This document shows positions 17,271-26,133 of a stretch of 64,000 nucleotides of DNA, piece by piece (the first letter of the stretch is position 1; each line of letters starts with the position of its first letter). Position numbers and translations under genes: made by a program. Origin of the DNA: an uncultured Rhodobiaceae bacterium (GTDB lineage Bacteria; Pseudomonadota; Alphaproteobacteria; RS24); the NCBI GenBank assembly GCA_937907245.1, contig CALCUM010000002.1, positions 248,001-312,000 of the forward strand. Reading direction: 5' to 3'. The notes under the pieces were generated by a model. It saw only the letters and a program-made list of their open reading frames with translations, made no database searches and was not told where the DNA came from.

Positions 17271-17851
17271 GCGGGCGTGTCCATCTGCGTCCCTCGGGCT
17301 TGTAACATTAAAGATTGCATCGTATCGGCCAGAAATTGAAACTGAAAGCGCAACACGATGTTAACCGCAAGTCCGGTGAGTGTGGTGTATAGGGCAACGG
17401 CCATGCCGCCAGACATGCCGCCCAAAGCTTTTTGCAAGCTGGCGGGGTCGAAGCTGACGAGGCTTGAAATAGGCGCCAGCATAAGAATAAACCCAATTAT
17501 GGTTCCCAAAAGGCCGATTTTCAAAACGCTATCGGCGGCAAACCAACCATGGTTTAACCAGCGCGCCATTTTGGCTTCTTGCTCATCTTCTGGCTCGCTT
17601 TGAAACAGGGGAAGGTCATCTCTTTGCGCTTGCACCCATTGCAATAAATAAATCCAGCGCGCGCTCATCAGCGCCCAAATAAGGAGAATGAGCCAAGATA
17701 AGCGGCTCTTGTCGCCGGCCAATAAGACGCTCAAAAGCCCGCTGTCATAAAGCAGATAAGCGCCGAATAAAATTAACCCGAGAACGATAAGCCCCTGATG
17801 CAAAGCCTTGCTATTGCTGCTGGGCGCAAAGGTTTTGGATGCCTTTTGCAT
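17267..17851 (-). CDS. MotA/TolQ/ExbB proton-channel family protein
   Basis: A 194-residue membrane protein with four hydrophobic segments. LKIGLLGTIIGFILMLAPI and ALGGMSGGMAVALYTTLTGLAVNIVLRFQFQF are the conserved helix pair of the MotA/TolQ/ExbB family, which forms the stator around an ExbD/MotB partner and couples proton flow to force. The start is the ATG eight bases after GGGAG. Together with the next two overlapping genes it forms a compact three-gene operon; there is no TonB, Pal or flagellar gene nearby. Confidence 0.78.
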   Translation of the reverse strand: MQKASKTFAPSSNSKALHQGLIVLGLILFGAYLLYDSGLLSVLLAGDKSRLSWLILLIWALMSARWIYLLQWVQAQRDDLPLFQSEPEDEQEAKMARWLNHGWFAADSVLKIGLLGTIIGFILMLAPISSLVSFDPASLQKALGGMSGGMAVALYTTLTGLAVNIVLRFQFQFLADTMQSLMLQARGTQMDTPA

Positions 17852-17930
17852 AGTGATAACTCCCATAATAAGTGGGCACACTTTAGGGGGCTTGAGGGGT
17901 TGTGTCGAATATATTCAGCCCTGCTTTGAG

Positions 17931-17990
17931 CCCTATATTTGACCTTCTATTTAACCTTATATTTAGCCTTATATTTAGCCTTATATTTAG
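17931..17990. repeat. five tandem copies of a 12-bp repeat
   Basis: Five head-to-tail 12-bp units with consensus CCTTATATTTAG, the last three identical and the first two with one to three changes. They lie between the ExbB-like gene and the sugar symporter, inside the divergent promoter gap. The unit holds a TATATTTA core, so copy number could alter promoter strength. Confidence 0.85.
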
Positions 17991-18042
17991 TCTTGCAAAG
18001 GCTCGTGATAAATGATGCTCTCACGGGCAGGGAGACAAATTT

Positions 18043-19446
18043 ATGAGTGTGACAGAAGCAAAATTGGCGCCGTCCAAAATGCGCCGAGTGAGTTGGTTAG
18101 AAGTTTTTTTATATGCTTTACCCCCCGTGGGCGCTGGTTACATGTTTTGTTTGGTAACCCTTTACACGATGAAATTTGCCACGGATGTTTTGCTTATCGC
18201 GCCTGCTTTGATGGGCGCGATTTATGGTCTCTCGCGGTTTTGGGATGCGATTTCAGATCCGCTAGTTGGCTATCTTTCCGATAAAACGAAAACCCGTATT
18301 GGCCGCCGTCGGCCTTGGTTGTTTGGCTCTATTTTGCCGACCGGAGCATTTTTCTGGATGCTCTCAGCGCCCCCCGCCTGGCTTTCAGAAGGGCAGTTGA
18401 GCCTATGGATGGGCGTGGCGATTATCGGCTTCTTTTCCGCCCAGACCATGTTCATTGTGCCGCATATGTCTTTGGGCGCAGAGCTTACGGATGACTATCA
18501 TGAGCGCACGAAGATTTTTGGCGCCCGTCATGCGGGCTGGATTGCGGGCTATATTTCTGCCCTGTTTACCATGAGCCTGCTCATCTCAGCTGAAGCCGAG
18601 AGCGAAGCGGCGGTGCGTGCTTTGTCGTCGACGCAGTCATTTTATGCCGCCGTTTTTTGTGGTTTATGCCTTTTGGCTTGCGCTTGGTTTTTGAAAGAGC
18701 GCCCAGAGTTTATGGATAAAGCGCCGGAAAAACCTTGGGAAGCGGCGCGCGATATTTGGAGAAACAGCCATGCACGGCTTTTACTCATCGTTATTTTCAT
18801 CGAGAACCTTGGCGGGGCGACGATTACGATTTTGACCCTTTACGTGGCCCATTATGTGATGAACGCGCCGCAATTGGCGCCGTTCTTTATTCTCGCTTAT
18901 ATGGTTTTCTCCTTCTCTTTAACCCCACTTTGGATGCCTTTGGCGCGTCGCTTGGGCAAAAAGAACCTTTGGCTCGGCTCTCTGCTGGTGTCAGCCTGCG
19001 CCTTTGGCGGCATGATAACGCTGAACCCTGGCGATGAAGTTTTATTGGTTTCCTTGGCCGCTCTGGCGGGCGCGGCCGGCTCGTGCGGGGGCACGGTCAA
19101 TCCATCGATTAAATCGGATATTATTGATTTTGACGAATACCGCACGGGAGAGCGCAAAGAAGGGGCCTATTTTGCCGCTTGGTATTTCGTTTCCAAATCC
19201 GCCTATGGCGTCATGCTCATGGTCACGGGCTTTGCGTTAAGCCTGTCTGGATTTGTTCCCAATGCCGAGCAATCCGCGACGGTGGTTTGGACCTTCAAGG
19301 GGCTTTATGCGGGGTTACCATTTGTCGCTTATATCGTGGGCGCCATTTTGTTTATGCGATTTAGCTTCGATGAGAATGAGCATAAAAAAGTTATGGTAGA
19401 ATTAGAGGCAACCCGCCTGGCGCGCACATCATCTAAAAGCTCATAA
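18043..19446 (+). CDS. GPH-family (MelB-like) sugar:cation symporter
   Basis: A 467-residue protein with twelve hydrophobic segments of the glycoside-pentoside-hexuronide:cation symporter family. Typical features are the early DPLVGYLSDKTKTRIGRRRPWLFG loop (residues 72-95), the NPSIKSDIIDFDEYRTGERKEGAYFA loop in the second half, and the twelve-helix MFS layout. It should import a sugar or sugar derivative with H+ or Na+; the substrate cannot be read from the sequence. It is divergent from the ExbB-like operon across the 12-bp repeat array. The ATG has GGGAG upstream. Confidence 0.88.
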   Translation: MSVTEAKLAPSKMRRVSWLEVFLYALPPVGAGYMFCLVTLYTMKFATDVLLIAPALMGAIYGLSRFWDAISDPLVGYLSDKTKTRIGRRRPWLFGSILPTGAFFWMLSAPPAWLSEGQLSLWMGVAIIGFFSAQTMFIVPHMSLGAELTDDYHERTKIFGARHAGWIAGYISALFTMSLLISAEAESEAAVRALSSTQSFYAAVFCGLCLLACAWFLKERPEFMDKAPEKPWEAARDIWRNSHARLLLIVIFIENLGGATITILTLYVAHYVMNAPQLAPFFILAYMVFSFSLTPLWMPLARRLGKKNLWLGSLLVSACAFGGMITLNPGDEVLLVSLAALAGAAGSCGGTVNPSIKSDIIDFDEYRTGERKEGAYFAAWYFVSKSAYGVMLMVTGFALSLSGFVPNAEQSATVVWTFKGLYAGLPFVAYIVGAILFMRFSFDENEHKKVMVELEATRLARTSSKSS

Positions 19447-19518
19447 GTCGAGCCTCGAGGCTTTTCTTGTATACAGGCGGCATCCTCGGTAAGCTCTGTC
19501 GAAACAGGAGATGAGATA

Positions 19519-20877
19519 ATGAATAAAGCCTTGATTCCAAGCCTTACCCTAGGTTTCGCCTTAGTAATGGGTTCTGTGGTTCCCAGTTTCGCGCTCGATG
19601 CCAGTTCGCTCGGTAGCGTTTTGACGAAAAATGGCGCCGACCCTAGAGCCTCGGGTGCGGTTCCTGCCTATACGGGTGGCATCACTCAACCGCCTGCCGG
19701 CTATGTGCGCGGCGGCGATCATATCGACCCCTTTGCCGCTGATAAGCCTTTGTTCACCATCACCAACGCCAATAAAGAGCGCCATAAGAGCCGTCTAAGT
19801 GCCGGGCAATTGGCGCTATTCGAGCGCCACCCGGAGACCTATAAGATGCATGTCTATCCGTCGCGGCGGTCTTGTGCGCTGCCAGACTTTGTTTATGACG
19901 AGACCAAGAAAAATGTCTCGCGGGCCAAGTTGACAGACAATGGAAATGGCGTCGAAGGCGCGCGGATTGGCGTGCCGTTCCCGTTGCCTAAAACGCCGGT
20001 TGAATATTACTGGAACCATAATTTTCATTGGCATGGCTATCGTTACCAAGCGGTAACCAATGGCGCCAATGTCTATCCAAATGGCGATCGTACGCGCATT
20101 ACGCGCAAAGACTGGCGCTATAATTATTACGCTGACCCGCAAGGGCCGGTGGCGAAACATGCCAATGACCAATTTGTTTGGATGGGGGTTTGGACCTCGC
20201 CACCGCGCTTTAACGGCCAAGGCTTCTCGATGACCAATACGATTAACCAGATTGAGAAGGCGCGTCATGGCTCTATTTTTAACCCAAGTACACGTAAAGT
20301 CATGCGCACCACGCCCAGCATGACAACTTATGATGGGCCGCTGAGCACATCGGGTGGCCTGCGCAATAATGATAATATGTTTTTGTTTGGCGGTTCGCCA
20401 GACCGCTATGAATGGAAGCTGGTTGGAAAACGCGAAATTCTAGTGCCGTATAATAATTATCGCGCCTCGGCCTCGACCACCTCGGCGGATGAGCTGATGA
20501 CGCCAAACCATCCGAACCCAGATTTGTTGCGCTATGAGGCGCATCGGGTAAATATTTTGGAAGCCACGGTAAGGCCTGGGTTTAACCCGACCTACACCAA
20601 GCGCCAGTTTTATGCCGACGAAGATAGCTGGATTTTCTTGATGGCTGATTTATACGACGATAAAGGCGCGCTGACGCGAGTGCAGCATGCATTTATTAAA
20701 AACTACTATGAAGCGCCTGCCTGCGTATTCGAGTTTGATGTGATGCATGACTTAGCCTCAGGCCGCTATAGCGTCGATCACATTAAGTTGGAAGAAGGCC
20801 CTGCTAATTTGGATGCGCCAGATTTGAGCCCATCTCAATTTGGATCCAGCGCTTTAAAACGTAAAGTGGGCCGGTAA
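19519..20877 (+). CDS. secreted DUF1329 family protein
   Basis: A 452-residue protein with a signal peptide ending near PSFALDAS. The body matches DUF1329: PAYTGGI near residue 50, then GDHIDPFAADKPLFTITNAN, DWRYNYYADP, SGGLRNNDNMFLFGGSPDRYEWKLVGKREILVPYN, and the C-terminal YYEAPACVFEFDVMHDLASGRY. DUF1329 proteins are predicted outer-membrane-associated LolA-like carriers and often sit beside genes for degrading hydrophobic compounds. That would suit the alcohol dehydrogenase and monooxygenase nearby, but no function is proved. An AGGAGATG site precedes the ATG. Confidence 0.85.
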   Translation: MNKALIPSLTLGFALVMGSVVPSFALDASSLGSVLTKNGADPRASGAVPAYTGGITQPPAGYVRGGDHIDPFAADKPLFTITNANKERHKSRLSAGQLALFERHPETYKMHVYPSRRSCALPDFVYDETKKNVSRAKLTDNGNGVEGARIGVPFPLPKTPVEYYWNHNFHWHGYRYQAVTNGANVYPNGDRTRITRKDWRYNYYADPQGPVAKHANDQFVWMGVWTSPPRFNGQGFSMTNTINQIEKARHGSIFNPSTRKVMRTTPSMTTYDGPLSTSGGLRNNDNMFLFGGSPDRYEWKLVGKREILVPYNNYRASASTTSADELMTPNHPNPDLLRYEAHRVNILEATVRPGFNPTYTKRQFYADEDSWIFLMADLYDDKGALTRVQHAFIKNYYEAPACVFEFDVMHDLASGRYSVDHIKLEEGPANLDAPDLSPSQFGSSALKRKVGR

Positions 20878-20878
20878 T

Positions 20879-21487
20879 ATGAAGCTTCCCATTGCGCTGG
20901 ATAGCGTAAAAGGGTTTTTGGACGAGCAAGAGGGCGAAGCTCTATTTGCGGTGGCAAGTGAAATGTCACCCCAAGGCCTATGCGTTGAAATTGGCTCTTA
21001 TTGTGGCAAGTCGACGGTGATACTCGGCACGGCTTGCCAATTGGCTGGCGGCGTTTTGCTGGCCATTGACCATCACCGTGGCTCCGAAGAAAACCAACCT
21101 GGCGAAGAATATTTCGATACAGAGCTGGATGACGGGGAGGGCGGCATGTCGTCTTTATTACAATTCCGCGCCAATATTCGACGTGCGAATTTAGAAGACA
21201 CGGTTATTCCAGCCCTCAGCCCGTCGCAAGTGGTGCAGCAATTGCCTTTGGCGGCACCCGCTTTCGTGTTTATTGATGGCGGTCATTCCCTGCCAGCGGC
21301 TTTGGCGGATTATCGAAATTGGGGAGCGCGGGTTATGCGCGGCGGCATTTTGGCCATCCATGATGTATTCCCTAATGTCGCGGATGGCGGGCGTCCGCCG
21401 CACGAGATTTATAAATTGGCATTGCATTCGGGATTGTTTATCGAAGAAAAAGCGGTCAAATCTTTGCGGATATTGCGCCGTTTATAA
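20879..21487 (+). CDS. class I SAM-dependent methyltransferase
   Basis: A 202-residue methyltransferase of the Methyltransf_24 type. The SAM-binding glycine loop is in CVEIGSYCGKSTVILG (residues 31-46), an acidic residue follows in LLAIDHHRG, and AFVFIDGGHSLPAALADYRNW is the motif-IV region. The target molecule is unknown. Its start lies 1 base after the DUF1329 stop, so the two are translationally linked. Confidence 0.82.
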   Translation: MKLPIALDSVKGFLDEQEGEALFAVASEMSPQGLCVEIGSYCGKSTVILGTACQLAGGVLLAIDHHRGSEENQPGEEYFDTELDDGEGGMSSLLQFRANIRRANLEDTVIPALSPSQVVQQLPLAAPAFVFIDGGHSLPAALADYRNWGARVMRGGILAIHDVFPNVADGGRPPHEIYKLALHSGLFIEEKAVKSLRILRRL

Positions 21488-21505
21488 GGTGGCGATAACC
21501 CGTCT

Positions 21506-22564
21506 TTAACGCCCTGTCAGCACGCCATGGGCTGGCGTCTTTTGGCTCACGGCATCCTGCGCTAAAATAACCGCGCCGGCCGTCCACGCTGGTTGCTCGA
21601 TTGGCCAGAAGGCTTTTTGCTCTACCTGCATGCCCATCCAATAAGCGCCGTTTTCATCTCTAAATTGGTCGAGCCACGAAAGCTGTGTTTGCGCGCGGGC
21701 CATATCGCCATGGGCCACCAGAGCCATAATCAGCTCGGCGCTTTCCGCCACCGTAATCCAAGGCTCGTCTTCCACACAGCGGCAGCCGAAGCCATCGATA
21801 ACGAAGTCATCCCAGCGTTTTTCAAGCCGAAGCTTAGCCTGTTCGTGCGCCAAGGCGCCACTTAGCACAGGGTAATACCAATCCATCGAATAGCGCGTTT
21901 TGGGCTCCCACGTGCGGTCGAACCGTTCGGGCTTATGCGCCAGTGCTTCGCCCAACTTTAGACGCGCGCTGTGCCATGAGCCGGCGTCTTGGCCTAAGGC
22001 TTTGGCCAATTTTTCCGCACAAATGAGGCTTTTGTGGATCGAGCTATTGCCCGTCACCAAAGCATCGTCTTCTGGGGTGCCGGGGTCGCGCGCCGTCCAC
22101 CGAACCTCGCCATGTTCGGATTGCAAAGTGAGTATGAAATCAATCGCAGCTTTCACCATTGGCCAATTGGCATGGGCAAAATCGAGGTCTTGATGCAGCG
22201 AATAATGATGCCAAATGGCGGTAGCGATATAGGCAATAAAATTGGTGTCACGAATGCGGTGTCCGCTCTCAATGCCCTGCATGGTGAATTGGTGCAAGGC
22301 TTCGTCAATCGGCACAGCGCTTCCTAATTGCCCCCACCAACTGCCATCTGGGGCTTGGCTGTCGCGCAAGAAAGCAAGGCCATGTTCGGCCGCGTCTCTT
22401 TCGCCAATGACGTTTAAGCCCATCACGGCTTCCAAATGATTCCATGGGTCAATGACGCCGTTTTGAAACCAAGGGATAGAGCCATCGCGGTTTTGTAAGG
22501 CCAACATGCTATCGCGAGCGCCGTTGAAGAAATCACCAAAGGGAGACTTTGACGTCTGGCTCAT
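21506..22564 (-). CDS. alpha/alpha-toroid protein (prenyltransferase/squalene cyclase-like fold)
   Basis: A 352-residue soluble protein with repeated helix pairs and motifs such as LQNRDGSIPWFQNGVIDPWNHLEAVMGL and RDSQAPDGSWWG. These QxxDGSW-like repeats occur in terpene cyclase and prenyltransferase toroids and in some glycoside hydrolases. It has no membrane segment and no DDTA or DCTAE catalytic motif, so I do not call it a cyclase. It overlaps the methyltransferase gene by 4 bases and follows a glycosyltransferase, which suggests work on a glycan or glycolipid. Confidence 0.65.
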   Translation of the reverse strand: MSQTSKSPFGDFFNGARDSMLALQNRDGSIPWFQNGVIDPWNHLEAVMGLNVIGERDAAEHGLAFLRDSQAPDGSWWGQLGSAVPIDEALHQFTMQGIESGHRIRDTNFIAYIATAIWHHYSLHQDLDFAHANWPMVKAAIDFILTLQSEHGEVRWTARDPGTPEDDALVTGNSSIHKSLICAEKLAKALGQDAGSWHSARLKLGEALAHKPERFDRTWEPKTRYSMDWYYPVLSGALAHEQAKLRLEKRWDDFVIDGFGCRCVEDEPWITVAESAELIMALVAHGDMARAQTQLSWLDQFRDENGAYWMGMQVEQKAFWPIEQPAWTAGAVILAQDAVSQKTPAHGVLTGR

Positions 22565-23304
22565 GTGGCGTCTTTCGAGTTCGTGTCGAGCGGTTTTTCA
22601 AAATAAAGCACCACGCTTTTACCCATCCATGGGTCTGCCAGCGCCGATAAAATACGCAAAGGAAGTGGGTTTTTCAAAATTTCAATTTCGAGCAATTTTT
22701 TATAGGCGCGCACAAAAATATTGCGGTCGTTGGTCACCCCAATCGCGCAGCGCAACCACCAATAGGGGCTGTGCAATCCATGCTTTAAATGTTTGCGTTG
22801 GAAGGTAAAGCCCAAGGCTTCGAAATCGGCGCGCAGCTCCTTGGCCTTAAATATCCGCACATGGCCGCCGGGTGTGTTGTGATAGTCTTCTGACAACAAC
22901 CAACAAATCTTTTCCGGCCAACGGTGCGGCACAGAAATGCCAATGCGCCCGCCCGGTTTCATCACCCGCCAAATCTCGGCCAAAGCGGCTTGGTAATCTG
23001 GGATATGCTCCAGAACCTCCGAGCAAATCAGGCGATCAAAATGGCCATCCACGAAAGGCAGTTGCAGCGCATCGCCAACCATCAGGTCATAGCTGCGCAT
23101 GCGCCCTGTCTGGGGTTGTAAATCTGGGTGAGCGTCAAACCCATTGCGAGTGATCAGAATATCGTCAAAGCCAAGGTCAATGCCGACCGCTTGGCAGCGC
23201 TTATGAAAGAAAGCCGCATGGGTGTGTCGACCATGACCGCAACCCAAGTCGAGCACCCGGTGGTCGTCTTCAAGGCCGAGAAAATTAAGATTGATGGTTT
23301 GCAT
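22561..23304 (-). CDS. class I SAM-dependent methyltransferase (Methyltransf_11)
   Basis: A 247-residue methyltransferase. Motif I is VLDLGCGHGRHTHAAF near residue 17, motif II AVGIDLGFDD, and the later DGHFDRLICSEVLEHIPDYQAALAEIWRVMKPGGRIGISVPHRWPE segment is classical. It is sandwiched between the glycosyltransferase (3 bases upstream) and the toroid gene (4-base overlap), so it probably methylates the same glycan or lipid. Its exact acceptor is unknown. Confidence 0.85.
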   Translation of the reverse strand: MQTINLNFLGLEDDHRVLDLGCGHGRHTHAAFFHKRCQAVGIDLGFDDILITRNGFDAHPDLQPQTGRMRSYDLMVGDALQLPFVDGHFDRLICSEVLEHIPDYQAALAEIWRVMKPGGRIGISVPHRWPEKICWLLSEDYHNTPGGHVRIFKAKELRADFEALGFTFQRKHLKHGLHSPYWWLRCAIGVTNDRNIFVRAYKKLLEIEILKNPLPLRILSALADPWMGKSVVLYFEKPLDTNSKDAT

Positions 23305-23307
23305 AAT

Positions 23308-24618
23308 CTACAGAGAAACCTTGTGGTGAGCCGCTAAAGTTTGGCGATATAAAGCCACCACGTCGCGTGCGCAGCGTTCCCATTTAAAATTATCCAGAAT
23401 GTGCTGACGGGCTTTTTTCGACATGGCTTCGCGCCGCGCCGGATCTTTTAGCAAGGCGTCAATAGCCTCTGCCAGCGCTGGCGGATTGGAATGTGGCACC
23501 ACAAGACCGGCATCCCCCACAACCTCTGGTAACGAGCCGCCGGTGGTGGCAATGGTTGGCACACCGCAAGATAAAGCCTCGCCGGCGGGAAAGCCAAAGC
23601 CCTCATAAACCGATGGCGATACGGCAATGGTAGCCTCGGCATAGAGGTCGCGAATATCTTCGCTGGTCAGGCCAGAGACAAATTTAACACGGTCGCGAAT
23701 GCCTAGTTTATTCAGCAATTGCATCGTTTGGCCTTCGCGCAGGCGCCCGACTACCAGCAGCTCCAAATCAGGATGCGCTTGGAGGAGGCTGGCATATGCC
23801 TCGATGAGGTAAATCAGCCCTTTTAGGGGCACATCCGCGCTGGCCGTGACCATTAGTCGATTGGTCTTGCGGGTAATATGGGGTTGGGGTTGAAATAATT
23901 CGTGGTCGATACCGTGGTGGATGCGAACCATTTTTTTCGGGTCGACGCCGAAGTCTTTTTCGACATCGCGCTTGGTGCTATCCGACACCACGATGAGCGG
24001 GTCTAGCTGGCGCGCCACTTTGATTTGCATGTTCAAGAAACTATACCAGCGCCATTTCAAAAACTTCATGTGTGGCCATTTGGCATGGGCAATATCAATG
24101 CGCTTGTCCATGGTAATCGGGTGATGAATGGTGCCGACAACGGGCAGCCCCATGGCGCGCACATCAAGCATGCCGTAACACAGCGTTTGGTTGTCATGCA
24201 TAATGTCATAGTCGTCGATTTTATCGCGCATATAGTCGGCCATACGAACGCCGAATGTATAGGGCTCGGGGAAGCCGCCCCAATTGTGGCTCCACCATTC
24301 GAAGAAATCAGTCTTATTCGACATGATTTCCCGATTGAGACACAGTATCGGGTTCGGGCGAGCATACATATCTAGCGACGGCAGTTTAATCAGCCCCACG
24401 CGTGGGTCGAGGTCGGGGTAAGGCGGCCCCGAGATGACGTCCACATGATGACCCAAATCAACCAGCGCTTTGGCAATTAGGCGCATATAAATGCCTTGGC
24501 CGCCAGTATGCGGGTCGGAGCGATAGCTCGGCAATAGAATACGCAAAGGTGCGTCGCCTTGAATGGCGGCAATTTGGGTGGCGGAAGCTTGGCCTATGTC
24601 TTTTTCAGGTTTGTTCAT
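23308..24618 (-). CDS. GT4 family glycosyltransferase
   Basis: A 436-residue GT-B glycosyltransferase of family GT4. RILLPSYRSDPHTGGQGIYMRLIAKALVDLGHHVDVISG is the N-terminal Rossmann domain with its GG loop. The C-terminal nucleotide-sugar domain has VSPSVYEGFGFPAGEALSCGVPTIATTGGSLPEVVGDAGLVV, including the EGFGFPAGEA catalytic E-x7-E motif. It is the first gene of a three-gene minus-strand cassette with a methyltransferase and a toroid protein. Donor and acceptor sugars cannot be told. Confidence 0.88.
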   Translation of the reverse strand: MNKPEKDIGQASATQIAAIQGDAPLRILLPSYRSDPHTGGQGIYMRLIAKALVDLGHHVDVISGPPYPDLDPRVGLIKLPSLDMYARPNPILCLNREIMSNKTDFFEWWSHNWGGFPEPYTFGVRMADYMRDKIDDYDIMHDNQTLCYGMLDVRAMGLPVVGTIHHPITMDKRIDIAHAKWPHMKFLKWRWYSFLNMQIKVARQLDPLIVVSDSTKRDVEKDFGVDPKKMVRIHHGIDHELFQPQPHITRKTNRLMVTASADVPLKGLIYLIEAYASLLQAHPDLELLVVGRLREGQTMQLLNKLGIRDRVKFVSGLTSEDIRDLYAEATIAVSPSVYEGFGFPAGEALSCGVPTIATTGGSLPEVVGDAGLVVPHSNPPALAEAIDALLKDPARREAMSKKARQHILDNFKWERCARDVVALYRQTLAAHHKVSL

Positions 24619-24707
24619 CGTCTCGCTACAAATCTCTGTTCAGTTGGCGCGACTATAGGGCTAGCCGTGCGCTGGCTCAAGGTTTTGCAAAAAAATATCT
24701 CGCAGGT

Positions 24708-25715
24708 TTAACCGAAACGCCGCGCTAGCCAATCTAGCATTAAGGCGCTTAAGGCTTCGGGCTGTTCGTTTTGAGTCCAATGGCCGCAATTGTCGATGAT
24801 ATGGGTCTCTAAATCGCTGACATAGGCGGGCATACCGTCGGCCATGGAGGGGGGCAACACGTGGTCGTCGGCGGCGCAAATCATCAAGCTGGGGTGCGGC
24901 ACGGTTTGCTCTACGCCCTCAGCGGCTTGCCAGTTACGAGTGAAATTTCGGTACCAATTAATGCCGCCGCGAAAACCAGAGCGCTTATAGGCGTCGACGT
25001 AATAAGCAAAATCTTCGTCATTCAATAAAGGAACGCCGGGCCAAGTGGCTTCGTCTTGTTGTATCATTTTGAGCAATTGTATCTTTTCCCATACCTCAGC
25101 TGACCCTGCTGGCGGCGGTGTTTGCGTTTGCGCGTCGCCCGCGCTTTGGCGATAGAGGCAGCCTAAAGGTAGCGCCGGGTCCGCGTCTAATATGGCTTCG
25201 GCTTGGCCGTAGTTTTGAAACATCACGATATAAAAATCTTCGCCCATGGCGCCCCGCATCAGCTCGATAGGGTCGTGCGACAGGCGCGGAATGAACGGGG
25301 TATTGACGCCGATAAGTCCGGCAATGCGCTCGGATTGGAAAAACGGCAATTGCCATATCATAAGGCCGCCCCAATCATGGCCAGCAAAAACCGCTTTCTC
25401 TAGGCCATAGGCATCGAGAAGATGCGCCATATCGCCTGTCAAATGCGCCATATCGTAAAGCGGCACGCCGCTCTCATCGCCAGCATCGCTGAGGGCTTTG
25501 CCGGTAAAACCATAGCCGCGCTGTTCGGGAATAATCACGTGCCAGCCCGCCTCTACCAGAGATGGCACGACTTTGCGCCAACTATAGGCAACTTCTGGCC
25601 AGCCATGGCATAGCACCACACTGGGGCGATCGTCGCGCGGGGTGCCAGCTTCAAAAACCGCCATGCGTAAGTCTGGCAGCTCGAGATACTTTGGGTTTTT
25701 CCAATCTATCGTCAT
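24708..25715 (-). CDS. alpha/beta hydrolase, epoxide-hydrolase type
   Basis: A 335-residue alpha/beta hydrolase. The oxyanion motif HGWPE is near residue 38 and the nucleophile is the aspartate of GHDWGG, as in soluble epoxide hydrolases and dehalogenases. A late acid in CAADDHVLPP and the final histidine in NCGHWTQNEQP complete the triad. Tyrosines in the cap would favour epoxide hydrolysis over dehalogenation, but I cannot place them with certainty. It is not clearly operonic; 89 bases separate its stop from the start of the glycosyltransferase cassette. Confidence 0.82.
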   Translation of the reverse strand: MTIDWKNPKYLELPDLRMAVFEAGTPRDDRPSVVLCHGWPEVAYSWRKVVPSLVEAGWHVIIPEQRGYGFTGKALSDAGDESGVPLYDMAHLTGDMAHLLDAYGLEKAVFAGHDWGGLMIWQLPFFQSERIAGLIGVNTPFIPRLSHDPIELMRGAMGEDFYIVMFQNYGQAEAILDADPALPLGCLYRQSAGDAQTQTPPPAGSAEVWEKIQLLKMIQQDEATWPGVPLLNDEDFAYYVDAYKRSGFRGGINWYRNFTRNWQAAEGVEQTVPHPSLMICAADDHVLPPSMADGMPAYVSDLETHIIDNCGHWTQNEQPEALSALMLDWLARRFG

Positions 25716-25729
25716 GCGGGAAACTTAGC

Positions 25730-26035
25730 CTATTCGCGCCTCAAGTAGGTAGATTTTTTGGCTTTCTGGATGGAAACCAAGCAGGGATCCTCGTCGGTAT
25801 AATGGAAACTGTAAACAAAAGCCTCTGCGCCTTGCATAACAAGTCGGCAAAAACCCTTATCTTTATTTGGCAAATTATCCGGACAGGCAGGCATATCGAT
25901 ATGCGGAATAGCCTCTTCAAACTCTGAGTATGGCACCGGACATTGTTCGCCCGCGAAACTAGGCAGGGAGAACAGAAGGGCGAAACAAAGGCAGCTTATT
26001 AAGCTGAGGTGTTTGGCGGCAATGCGTCGGGTCAT
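25730..26035 (-). CDS. small secreted cysteine-containing protein, possibly iron-regulated
   Basis: A 101-residue protein of unknown function with a signal peptide (basic start, long hydrophobic stretch, cleavage near PSFAGEQ). The mature part has four cysteines (EQCPVPY, MPACPDN, KGFCRL, EDPCLV), which could form two disulfides or a metal site. It starts at the ATG behind AAAGGA. Just 31 bases upstream of that start is a 17-bp palindrome like a Fur box. Its mature domain has only about 77 residues and I do not recognise a family. Confidence 0.65.
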   Translation of the reverse strand: MTRRIAAKHLSLISCLCFALLFSLPSFAGEQCPVPYSEFEEAIPHIDMPACPDNLPNKDKGFCRLVMQGAEAFVYSFHYTDEDPCLVSIQKAKKSTYLRRE

Positions 26036-26065
26036 GTGGAAATCCTTTTCTGGGGTATATTGCAA

Positions 26066-26082
26066 TTAATAATCATTATTAA
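26066..26082. promoter_or_regulatory. Fur-like palindrome
   Basis: TTAATAAT-C-ATTATTAA is a perfect 8-1-8 inverted repeat. Its ATAAT.ATTAT core resembles Fur-family operators. It lies just upstream of the start of the small secreted cysteine protein on the minus strand, where an operator would overlap the promoter. Which Fur-family regulator (Fur, Mur, Zur, Irr) is open. Confidence 0.5.
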
Positions 26083-26133
26083 CTAAGAATGAGTAGGCCA
26101 TCAAGTATTTTGTCTCGGCACAGAGAAGTTTGC

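Noticed and set aside
16063-17851. Zorya anti-phage system
   Set aside because: The first two genes are like ZorA/ZorB in broad fold only. The ExbD-like protein lacks an OmpA-type domain, and no ZorC, ZorD or ZorE gene is present.
17931-17990. CRISPR array
   Set aside because: Units are 12 bp with no spacers, and there are no cas genes. The 19-bp array at 26134-26190 fails for the same reason.
19450-19466. Terminator after the sugar symporter
   Set aside because: AGCC-TCGA-GGCT followed by TTTTC is present, but a 4-bp stem is too weak to support the call.
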